DNA of 9,566 nt from Eggerthellaceae bacterium (GTDB lineage: Bacteria > Actinomycetota > Coriobacteriia > Coriobacteriales > Eggerthellaceae). A program made the translations under genes and the position numbers. The stretch spans positions 1-9,566 of the forward strand of contig DMNP01000275.1 in assembly GCA_003452695.1 (NCBI GenBank), written 5' to 3'. The notes below the pieces were generated by a model. The model saw nothing but the letters and a program-made list of their open reading frames with translations. It was not told the DNA's origin and ran no database searches. This document shows positions 1-5,967 of this stretch, one piece after another. How positions within the stretch are numbered: the first letter of the stretch is position 1; every line of letters begins with the position of its first letter.

Positions 1-485
1 CCCATGTCGAGCATGCGGTCGGCCTCGTCCAGCACGAGCACCTGCACGTCTTCCAGACGCACGGCGTTCTGGTCCATAAGGTCGATCAGGCGCCCCGGCG
101 TGGCGATGAGGATGTCGGTGCCGCGGCGCAGCTTGGCAATTTGGGGCTTGTAGGACAGCCCGCCGACGACCGTGGTAATGCGATGATGGGTGGAAAGCGC
201 CACCTGTTCCGCCACTTCGCCGATTTGCTGGGCAAGCTCGCGCGTGGGCGTTACCACCAGCATGAGCGGCCCCGAACCGCCCTTGGCATGCTCCAGGCGG
301 TCGAGCGACGGCAACATGAACGCGGCGGTCTTCCCCGTTCCCGTCTGGGCGGCCGCTATGATGTCGCGCCCTTCCAGCACGAGCGGAATCGCCTGCTCCT
401 GCACGGGCGTGGGAACGTCGTAGCCCATGCGCGCAACGGCCGACAAGGCCTTTTCGGACAGGCCGAGGTCTTCGAACGATGTCAA
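1..485 (-). CDS. DEAD-box ATP-dependent RNA helicase, N-terminal part (runs off left edge)
   Basis: This is an ATP-dependent RNA-unwinding enzyme of superfamily 2, cytoplasmic, usually acting in ribosome assembly or mRNA turnover. The 161 codons visible show the motifs in order: a Q-motif region ([14 protein letters not shown], about residues 21-34), Walker A/motif [10 protein letters not shown] (Lys52), motif Ia PTRELAQQ, motif Ib TPGRLIDL, and motif II DEAD at residues 153-156. The gene is cut just after [10 protein letters not shown], so the helicase C-terminal domain and any tail that would separate DeaD, RhlE and CshA types lie outside the window. I place the start at the TTG at 485-483, because translation from there gives the typical MTSFEDLGL opening and GGAG sits 6 nt upstream. 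No in-frame ATG fits the family start. Transcription would come from between 486 and 605. The family is certain; the subfamily is not. Confidence 0.93.
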   Translation of the reverse strand, partial: MTSFEDLGLSEKALSAVARMGYDVPTPVQEQAIPLVLEGRDIIAAAQTGTGKTAAFMLPSLDRLEHAKGGSGPLMLVVTPTRELAQQIGEVAEQVALSTHHRITTVVGGLSYKPQIAKLRRGTDILIATPGRLIDLMDQNAVRLEDVQVLVLDEADRMLDM

Positions 486-605
486 GGAAAACTCCAATTC
501 TTATCCCGAAAGCATGCTTCCCGAAGCGCGAGGCGCCTTACCGGAACCATGCTTCTCGTACTGCAGGCCATTTGCGAAACCGACCCCTGCAGTTCTTCAA
601 GTATG

Positions 606-630
606 AAAAAGGGCGGCGCTTCCGCCACCC
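606..630 (-). terminator. Rho-independent terminator after tRNA-Glu
   Basis: Read on the minus strand, GGGTGGCG and CGCCGCCC form an 8-bp stem (one G-T pair) around a GAAG loop, followed directly by TTTTT. It lies 33 nt after the tRNA 3' end and before the helicase gene, so it probably ends the tRNA transcript and leaves the helicase to its own promoter. Confidence 0.85.
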
Positions 631-662
631 TCAAACCAGGCTGGTAAGCCCAGTAGCATTCG

Positions 663-737
663 TGGTGCCCCCAACGGGAATCGAACCCGTGTCTCAGCCT
701 TGAAAGGGCCGCGTCCTGACCTCTAGACTATGGGGAC
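663..737 (-). tRNA. tRNA-Glu (anticodon UUC)
   Basis: The minus strand folds as a full cloverleaf of 75 nt. The acceptor stem GTCCCCA pairs with TGGGGGC (one T-G pair). The D arm is GTCTAGAGGTCAGGAC. The anticodon loop CTTTCAA sits on a CGGCC/GGCTG stem, with anticodon TTC at 704-702. The T arm contains GGTTCGAATCC. The discriminator base is A (666), and the CCA end is encoded in the DNA (665-663). The sequence matches the normal bacterial tRNA-Glu pattern, including the T-rich GTCTAGAGG D loop. It decodes GAA and GAG. Confidence 0.97.
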
Positions 738-766
738 ACTCCCAGCTGCTTCAGAACAGCCCGCTA

Positions 767-795
767 ATTATTGCAGAGCTCGACTTCGTTTGCAA
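767..795 (-). promoter_or_regulatory. Probable sigma-70-type promoter of tRNA-Glu
   Basis: On the minus strand TTGCAA (795-790) and AATAAT (772-767) are separated by exactly 17 nt, which is a good fit to -35 and -10 boxes. Transcription would start near 760, about 23 nt before the mature tRNA. The placement fits the terminator at 606-630, giving a compact one-gene unit. It is predicted from sequence only. Confidence 0.55.
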
Positions 796-839
796 GAAGG
801 TATTTACCGCTCACGAGTTCTACACCCTTTTCTCCGCTC

Positions 840-942
840 GTGTGTCAGGGGGACGTTTCTCTTTGACACACGGACGGGCGGGCGGGGGATGATGCACCAC
901 CAGAATGTAAGTGCGTCAAGGAGAAACGTCCCCCTGACACAC
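840..942. repeat. REP-like inverted pair (two 31-bp copies, 41-bp centre)
   Basis: Copy A (840-870, plus) and copy B (942-912, minus) match at 29 of 31 positions. The shared core is TGTGTCAGGGGGACGTTTCTC. Each copy also carries its own short dyad: in copy A, TGTGTCA (841-847) pairs with TGACACA (864-870). The two copies point at each other across 41 bp (871-911) that includes a G-rich run. The whole could fold into one long hairpin. This architecture resembles REP pairs (BIMEs) or a small MITE. No transposase is in the window. It fills most of the spacer between tRNA-Glu and the DUF364 gene. Confidence 0.8.
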
Positions 943-963
943 TCGGCAAAGTTCATCTATTAT
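934..963 (+). promoter_or_regulatory. Possible promoter of the DUF364 gene, -35 inside the REP-like copy B
   Basis: CTGACA (934-939) and TATTAT (958-963) are 18 nt apart, and the gene starts 36 nt further on. The -35 would be supplied by the end of the repeat. This is a weak prediction from two hexamers. Confidence 0.3.
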
Positions 964-998
964 GAGAATAGAATGCAACCGATTGAATGCGATGAAAC

Positions 999-1823
999 AT
1001 GAATATGCAAAGTGCGCCGCTGCCCAGCTGGGCAGAGATGAACAAGCTGCCCGAGCAATGGGAGCTGTACAAACAGCTGGTGGAAGGCGTGCCCGCGGGC
1101 ATTGCCGTTAAGGACGTACTTGTCGGCAACCATTGGGTTATCGTCGAGGCCGAAAGCGGCTGCGGCATGGCCATGATCGTAAGCGGCGGACGCGGCAGCT
1201 ATCGATTGTACCCTGAAGCGCTGCACATGGAGCTGCGCGACCTGGCGGCGCAGTGCATCAGCTGGAACTTCCTGGAAGCCAGCGTGGGCGTGGCGGCGCT
1301 GAATGCCTGGTATTCCACGCCCGAGAACGCGAAGGCAGCCGGCATGCGCATCGAGGACAAGAGCACCAACGACGGCTTCGAGCTGTACCGGCGCCTGTGC
1401 ACGGGCAAGCGCGTGTGCGTTGTCGGGCATTTCCCGCTGATAGAGCGCCTGGCAGGCGAATGCCAGCTTTCCATCCTGGAGCGGAACCCACACGGAGACG
1501 ACCTGCCCGACCCCGCATGCGAATACATCGTCGCCCACCAGGATTTCTTGTTCTGCACGGGAATCACGCTGACCAACAAGACCATGCCGCGCCTGCTGCA
1601 GTTGGCCCAGTCGTCGGCGACGAGCACCATCCTGGTCGGGCCGAGCGTCGTGCCATCGACCGTGCTGTACGACTACGGCGTGGACTGCATGGCGGGGTCG
1701 GTCATCGTCGACCCCGAGAGCGCCAAGGCGGCGGTCATGCAGGCGGCCACGTCAAGCATTTTCCACCATGGCGTGCAGAAGATGCGCGTCGAACGCCCCG
1801 GCTGGCTGCAGAGCATCGCGTAG
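999..1823 (+). CDS. DUF4213/DUF364 domain protein (putative metal-chelation family)
   Basis: The protein has 274 residues and no signal peptide or membrane segment, so it is cytoplasmic. Its N-terminal third (about 12-105) looks like DUF4213. The rest is the Rossmann-like DUF364 domain, recognisable by VCVVGHFP (139-146), GDDLPDPACEY (166-176), TGITLTNKT (187-195), VGPS (213-216) and the YGVDCMAG stretch near 226. The family is annotated as a putative heavy-metal-chelation domain and often sits beside metal-transport or cofactor genes. Here it is alone: the neighbours are a tRNA and convergent methyltransferases. The exact reaction is unknown. The ATG at 999 lacks a good ribosome binding site; ATGs at 1005 and 1038 are alternatives. 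The gene ends 61 bp before a convergent gene; GGGTT/AACCC at 1862-1874 is a small hairpin in that gap but has no T run. Confidence 0.85.
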   Translation: MNMQSAPLPSWAEMNKLPEQWELYKQLVEGVPAGIAVKDVLVGNHWVIVEAESGCGMAMIVSGGRGSYRLYPEALHMELRDLAAQCISWNFLEASVGVAALNAWYSTPENAKAAGMRIEDKSTNDGFELYRRLCTGKRVCVVGHFPLIERLAGECQLSILERNPHGDDLPDPACEYIVAHQDFLFCTGITLTNKTMPRLLQLAQSSATSTILVGPSVVPSTVLYDYGVDCMAGSVIVDPESAKAAVMQAATSSIFHHGVQKMRVERPGWLQSIA

Positions 1824-1884
1824 CTGCGACACACGGCCTTCAACGCGGACGCCCGACGGCAGGGTTATCAACCCGCACCATGCG

Positions 1885-2526
1885 CTAATGCGGTTTGCGT
1901 GCAACGAGGTGAAGCCGGAACCTAGCCCGCCGTTCCAGGCGGATGGGCAGCAGGTGCGCGCGCACGCACAGGGCACGCACCTGGTCGATGGTATAGCCGC
2001 GCACGTCTCCATGACCAAGCAGATTGGCAAGGGGCATTTCCACATGGTTCATCAGCCACACGATGGGCGCAACGGTCGTGTAATCGCGCAGGACCAACCG
2101 GCCACCCGGGCGCAGAATGCGCGCCACGCCATTGAAGAACATCTGGGGGTTCGGGTAATGGTGGAAGCTGTTTGCACAGATGACCGCATCGAAGCTCGCA
2201 TCGTCGAAGGGCAAGTTCTCACTATCGCCCACGACGAATTCCGCAGACACTATCTGCTTTTCGCGCGCCACCTCTATCATGCGCGGCGTAAGGTCCAAGC
2301 CGGTGAATTTCCGGTCTGGGAACTCGCCGGCCAAAAGCTCTATCATGGGCCCGGTTCCGCAGCCCACGTCGAGCAGGTCCGCGAATGGCTCCTTCTGCAG
2401 CTCCTCCAAAATGGGAAGGTAGTCGTCCTTGCACATTTCGTAGATGCCCGCGTGCCCGGAATCGTATACCTCGGCCGCTTTCGTGAACTCCCTTATGCTC
2501 AGCTCTTTGTATTGCTGACTGTCCAT
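1885..2526 (-). CDS. Class I SAM-dependent methyltransferase (UbiE-like fold)
   Basis: A 213-residue soluble methyltransferase of the Rossmann type (Methyltransf_11/25-like). Motif I LLDVGCGTG is at residues 51-59, the ribose-binding acidic residue D78 lies in TGLDL, DSENLPF near 101-107 lines the adenine pocket, and FDAVICANSFHHY with the later ILRPGGRLVLRD gives motifs II and III. The start is well fixed by a strong AGGAGGT box (2538-2532) 5 nt before the ATG. The methyl acceptor cannot be read from the sequence. It is the last gene of the minus-strand run, 157 bp after the stop of the other methyltransferase, and probably has its own promoter in that gap. The two methyltransferases are not close copies: motif I matches, but the flanking helices and C-terminal parts differ. 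Confidence 0.9.
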   Translation of the reverse strand: MDSQQYKELSIREFTKAAEVYDSGHAGIYEMCKDDYLPILEELQKEPFADLLDVGCGTGPMIELLAGEFPDRKFTGLDLTPRMIEVAREKQIVSAEFVVGDSENLPFDDASFDAVICANSFHHYPNPQMFFNGVARILRPGGRLVLRDYTTVAPIVWLMNHVEMPLANLLGHGDVRGYTIDQVRALCVRAHLLPIRLERRARFRLHLVARKPH

Positions 2527-2683
2527 ACTGCACCTCCTAGTTGTATGCGATTGCCCATCGGGATGGATACGTCAATGGGCCCGCTCGCCGTTTACCTTGC
2601 AGCGTTCCTGCAAGCCTTGGCGCTGGGCGTCTCGTTCCTGCACGCCTTGCGCCGTGCGACCAAGCTGGACGAAAGGCCGATGG

Positions 2684-3277
2684 CTACTTCGTGCCCACGA
2701 GCAAGGTCGAGCCTGCAAGCATCATCACGGCAGCCTCTGCCTTGTCCATGAACAGGCCGTCGTCGGTTGCGACCAGCTGCACGTCCTCGTAGCCCTCGTT
2801 GCGCAGGCTCTGGCAGAAGGCCTGCATGTTGCCATAGCGTGCAGGAGTCATGATGTCGTGTATGGCGAACGTGCCGCCCTTCTTCAAGCACCGCAGCGTT
2901 TCGCGCAAGAGCGCCTGCTTGTCGGCGCCGGTAACATTGTGGTACACGTAGTTGCTGGTAACAGCATCGAAGGATTCGTCTGCGTAAGGCAGTTTCACTG
3001 CATCTGCGCGCTCGAAGCGCACATTCGACGCCCCTTCGGCCATAGCATTGAATTCACAGAGCTCCTTGGTGTACGAAGCGTATTCCGCGCCCCAGCGGTC
3101 CGCCCCCACAACGCTCGCCAGCGGATTGCGGCGCGCAACCGCGATGGAAAGCGCGCCCGACCCGCAGCCAACGTCCAGGCAGGTGCCACCTTGCGGCAAT
3201 TTCACCTGAGAGGCCGTTCCCTCCACGATTTGCTTCGACAGCTTGCCGGGCCATGGGCGGTAACGCCTGGCGGGCAC
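2684..3277 (-). CDS. Class I SAM-dependent methyltransferase, probably N-terminally truncated
   Basis: The 197-residue product has motif I LDVGCGSG at residues 34-41, the acidic D60 in VGADRWG, FDAVTSNYVYHNV and LKKGGTFAIHDIM, and ends LAGSTLLVGTK. These are hallmarks of a methyltransferase family whose members, as I recall them, carry an extra N-terminal part of some 50-80 residues with membrane helices before a G-K-[IL]-S-[KR]-Q-I-V segment. Here that segment starts at residue 11. The only start is a GTG at 3277-3275, 20 nt after the glmS stop, with no visible Shine-Dalgarno. The frame stays open upstream into glmS without another convincing start. It may be translated by coupling to glmS, or it may be a decaying gene whose 5' end was lost. 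The catalytic core is intact. Substrate unknown. Confidence 0.72.
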   Translation of the reverse strand: MPARRYRPWPGKLSKQIVEGTASQVKLPQGGTCLDVGCGSGALSIAVARRNPLASVVGADRWGAEYASYTKELCEFNAMAEGASNVRFERADAVKLPYADESFDAVTSNYVYHNVTGADKQALLRETLRCLKKGGTFAIHDIMTPARYGNMQAFCQSLRNEGYEDVQLVATDDGLFMDKAEAAVMMLAGSTLLVGTK

Positions 3278-3297
3278 CGGCCACGACCAGACCAGCG

Positions 3298-5142
3298 CTA
3301 TTCCACCGTCACCGACTTCGCCAGGTTCCGCGGTTGGTCCACGTCGCAGCCGCGCATGACGGCGATGGAGCGGGCCAGCAGCTGCAGCGGCACGCTGGCC
3401 GTTATGGGCGAAAGGGCGTCGCGCACCTTGGGAATGTACACAACATGGTCGGCGTGCTTGGCAATTTCCTCGTCGCCTTCGGTGGCGATGGCCACCACGA
3501 GCGCGCCCCGCGTGCGGCTTTCCTCCAGATTGGATATTACCTTGTCGTACACGGGGCTTTCGGTGGCGATGGCTATGACGGGAAAGCCCTCGGTGATAAG
3601 CGCTATGGGCCCGTGCTTCATCTCGCCTGCTGGATAGGCCTCGGCGTGCAAGTAGCTTATCTCCTTCAGCTTCAACGCGCCTTCGCGGGCGATGGCAGCC
3701 CCCATGCCGCGACCGATGAACAACGCGCTGGTGGCATCCACGCAGGCGCGCGCCGCTTTCTGGATTGCCGTCGTGTCGGACAGGATGCGCTCCACCTGCT
3801 CGGCAGTGTCGGCCAGCTCGCGGAAAATCAGGCGTATCTGGTTCATGCGCATCTTTCCCTTCGATTGAGCCAACAGCAGGGCGAGCAGCGTCAGGCTGAC
3901 CACCTGCCCGAGAAACGACTTCGTGGATGCGACCGCTATCTCCTTGTTCGCCTTCGTGTAGATAACGCCGTCGGATTCGCGCGCCACGGGGCTGCCGAGC
4001 ACGTTCGTGATGCCGAACACGCGCGCACCCTTAATGCGGGCGTCGCGGATGGCGGCCAGCGTGTCGGCCGTCTCGCCCGACTGCGACACGGCCACGACGA
4101 GCGTCGTCGGCGTGATTATGGGATTGCGGTAACGAAACTCGCTTGCCACCTCCACTTCGGTGGGAATGCGCGCCCATCCTTCTATCATCTGCTTTGCTAT
4201 CAGGCCCGCATGGTAACTCGTGCCGCATGCGATAACGCACACGCGGTCGACCAGGTTCAGCTCTTCGGCCGTCATGTCCAGCTCGTCGATTTCCAGACGG
4301 CCGCCCACCAGGCGCCCCGCCAACGTGTCGCGGATAACGCGCGGCTGCTCGTGAATCTCCTTCAGCATGAAATCGGGGTACCCGCCCTTTTCGGCAACGT
4401 CGATATCCCATGCGATATGCGAGGCCTGCGGCGCGATGGGCTTGCCGTGCCCGTCGAAGAACGCGGTCCCCTCCGGTGACAAGCGGGCGATCTGCCCGTC
4501 TTCCAGGAACACGACGTCGCGTGTTGCAGCGATAACGGCTATTGCGTCGGATGCGACGTAGGCCCCGTCTTGCGCATCGCCCACGATAATGGGCATGTCG
4601 CGGCGCGTGGCCACGATAACCCCCGGCTCGCGCACGCTCGTCGCGGCCAGCCCATACGATCCGACCAGGCGCATGCTGGCAATGCGCACGGCCTCCACCA
4701 GGCTGTTCGCGTCGTCGCTGCCCGCCTGTCCGTAGGTTTCTTCTATCAGGTGCGCAATCACCTCGGTATCGGTATCGCTGCTGAACACGTGTCCGCGCGC
4801 CTGCAGTTCCTCGCGCAGCTCGGCGAAGTTCTCGATAATGCCGTTGTGCACGACAGCGATGTCGCCGCCGCACGACGTGTGCGGATGGGCGTTGGCCTCG
4901 GAGGGCCTGCCATGGGTCGCCCATCGCGTATGGCCGATGCCGCATGTGCCCGTCAGGTCGAAGTGTCCTGCCGTATGAGCCAGCTCGGCCACCTTGCCGC
5001 GCCTGCGCACAACCTGCAGGGCATCACCCTGCATGATGGCGATGCCCGCCGAGTCGTAGCCGCGGTACTCCAGCTTCCCCAGGCCGTCCAACAGCACCGG
5101 AGCCGCCGGCTTGCTTCCCGTGTATCCCACTATCCCGCACAT
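3298..5142 (-). CDS. glmS: Glutamine--fructose-6-phosphate aminotransferase (isomerizing)
   Basis: GlmS makes glucosamine-6-phosphate from fructose-6-phosphate and glutamine, the first step toward UDP-GlcNAc for peptidoglycan. The protein is 614 residues, normal for the family. Cys2 of MCGIVGY is the glutaminase nucleophile once Met1 is removed. HTRWATHG (71-78) belongs to the class II glutaminase domain, which fills about the first 220 residues. The first SIS domain has SQSGET (353-358). The second has EMKHGPIAL (from Glu507). The C-terminus NLAKSVTVE carries the conserved lysine at 609. I start at 5142 rather than the in-frame ATG at 5172, because only MCGIVG exposes the catalytic cysteine; AGGA lies about 8 nt upstream. 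A methyltransferase gene follows by 20 nt. The leader has a hairpin, but I see no glmS ribozyme core. Confidence 0.98.
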   Translation of the reverse strand: MCGIVGYTGSKPAAPVLLDGLGKLEYRGYDSAGIAIMQGDALQVVRRRGKVAELAHTAGHFDLTGTCGIGHTRWATHGRPSEANAHPHTSCGGDIAVVHNGIIENFAELREELQARGHVFSSDTDTEVIAHLIEETYGQAGSDDANSLVEAVRIASMRLVGSYGLAATSVREPGVIVATRRDMPIIVGDAQDGAYVASDAIAVIAATRDVVFLEDGQIARLSPEGTAFFDGHGKPIAPQASHIAWDIDVAEKGGYPDFMLKEIHEQPRVIRDTLAGRLVGGRLEIDELDMTAEELNLVDRVCVIACGTSYHAGLIAKQMIEGWARIPTEVEVASEFRYRNPIITPTTLVVAVSQSGETADTLAAIRDARIKGARVFGITNVLGSPVARESDGVIYTKANKEIAVASTKSFLGQVVSLTLLALLLAQSKGKMRMNQIRLIFRELADTAEQVERILSDTTAIQKAARACVDATSALFIGRGMGAAIAREGALKLKEISYLHAEAYPAGEMKHGPIALITEGFPVIAIATESPVYDKVISNLEESRTRGALVVAIATEGDEEIAKHADHVVYIPKVRDALSPITASVPLQLLARSIAVMRGCDVDQPRNLAKSVTVE

Positions 5143-5168
5143 GTTCCTATCCTTTCCCATGAAAACCC

Positions 5169-5199
5169 GCACCAGGCCGAAGGTGCATCGGGCTGGTGC
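5169..5199 (-). promoter_or_regulatory. Hairpin in the glmS 5' leader
   Basis: On the minus strand GCACCAG pairs with CTGGTGC (7 bp). After one C-C mismatch CCGA pairs with TCGG, around a 7-nt loop. It lies 27 nt upstream of the glmS ATG, with GGGTTTTC right after the stem. It could be a weak attenuator, an RNA-stability element or a protein-binding site. The T run is short, so it is not a clear terminator. Confidence 0.4.
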
Positions 5200-5431
5200 A
5201 AAGACGTGGTGCAGCGCAACGCAGCACCGCAGCGGATAGAAATGCGCAGCGCCGCCCGTTTTCGCATATCGCCCAGAATATCAGCCGAGCACAGGGCAAC
5301 CGTTTCCGCTGGGTTAAAAGCAGCGGCAGACGCTTTTGCACAGAATGCTGCGGCGGGATGCCGCGGCGCGCGGAATCGAGACTGATTCCAATTCGCGATA
5401 TGGAAGCCGAAGCAGGAAAGGAGCTCGTGCG

Positions 5432-5472
5432 GGGGAAATTGCCCCTGCGTCGAAGCGATTATTCGCTATGAT
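5432..5472 (+). promoter_or_regulatory. Probable bcp-yaaA promoter region with two dyads
   Basis: TATGAT (5467-5472) is a good -10 box 31 nt before the bcp ATG; no clear -35 stands at 16-18 nt. A near-palindrome GGGGAAATTGCCCC (5432-5445) and a dyad AGCGA-TTAT-TCGCT (5454-5467) abut the -10. A weak -35 plus dyads suits a regulated promoter, but the regulator is unknown. Confidence 0.35.
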
Positions 5473-5502
5473 GCTGGCATACGATTCGCGAGAGGAGCCC
5501 AC

Positions 5503-5967
5503 ATGCTGGAAGTTGGAACAAAGGCGCCCGACATCACCCTACCCGACCAGAACGGAGACCTGCGGTCGCTGGCCGACTACCGCGGGCAGAAGCTCGTGCT
5601 GTACTTCTATCCGCGCGACAACACGTCGGGCTGCACGAAGCAGGCGAGCGGCTTCGCGGAGCTGCATTCCCAGTTCCAGCGCGAAGGCGTCGCCATCGTG
5701 GGAGTGAGCAAAGACTCGGTGGCATCGCACAAGAAGTTTGAGGAGAAGCTCGGCCTGCCGTTCACCCTGCTCGCCGACACGCAACTGGAAGCTTTGCAGG
5801 CCTACGACGCGTGGAAGGAGAAGACGCGCGGGGGCAAGACATCGATGGGCGTGGTGCGCACGACGTACCTCATCGATGAAGACGGGGTAATCGTGGAGGC
5901 CATGGACAAGGTGAAAGCGGCGGACAACCCGCAGCAGATGCTCGCGCTGGTGAAGGGGCTGGCGTGA
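5503..5967 (+). CDS. bcp: Thioredoxin-dependent thiol peroxidase (Bcp/PrxQ-type peroxiredoxin)
   Basis: Bcp reduces hydrogen peroxide and organic peroxides in the cytoplasm using a reactive cysteine. The 154 residues match the normal length. The peroxidatic site is intact as P37-x3-T41-x2-C44 (PRDNTSGCT). The later GVVRTTYLIDEDG segment is typical of the family and carries the conserved Arg (VVRTTYLID). Unlike E. coli-type Bcp (TPGCTxxxC), residue 49 is Ser and there is no other cysteine, so it should work as a 1-Cys enzyme that needs an outside thiol to resolve the sulfenic acid. The usual Pro in TPGCT is Ser here. A strong GAGAGGAG box sits 5 nt before the ATG. The stop TGA shares bases with the GTG start of yaaA, so the two genes are translationally coupled. 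Confidence 0.95.
   Translation: MLEVGTKAPDITLPDQNGDLRSLADYRGQKLVLYFYPRDNTSGCTKQASGFAELHSQFQREGVAIVGVSKDSVASHKKFEEKLGLPFTLLADTQLEALQAYDAWKEKTRGGKTSMGVVRTTYLIDEDGVIVEAMDKVKAADNPQQMLALVKGLA

Larger units (their letters stand above)
5143..5502. other. Divergent spacer between glmS and bcp
   Basis: This 360-bp stretch shows no convincing gene on either strand. It must hold the promoters of glmS (leftward) and bcp-yaaA (rightward). It contains the glmS leader hairpin (5169-5199), a GGAATC/GATTCC dyad with a 6-nt centre (5372-5389), and two dyads next to the bcp -10 box (5432-5445 and 5454-5467). ATTCGCGA occurs at 5391-5398 and again just before the bcp ribosome binding site. Open frames here lack ribosome binding sites and family resemblance. 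Confidence 0.6.

Noticed and set aside
510..519. AAGCATGCTT palindrome upstream of the helicase gene
   Set aside because: It is a perfect 10-bp palindrome, but it does not extend, has no second copy of the same form nearby, and is short enough to occur by chance.
1862..1874. Bidirectional terminator between the DUF364 and methyltransferase genes
   Set aside because: GGGTT-ATC-AACCC is a short stem and has no T run on either side, so it is too weak to call.
1768..2751. 327-residue plus-strand open frame with a hydrophobic stretch near 2560-2650
   Set aside because: It lies antisense to the first methyltransferase. The hydrophobic part has no ribosome binding site and no start that fits a membrane protein.
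5143..5300. glmS ribozyme upstream of glmS
   Set aside because: I could not find the conserved core sequence of the ribozyme in the leader; only a simple hairpin is seen. A covariance-model search would settle it.
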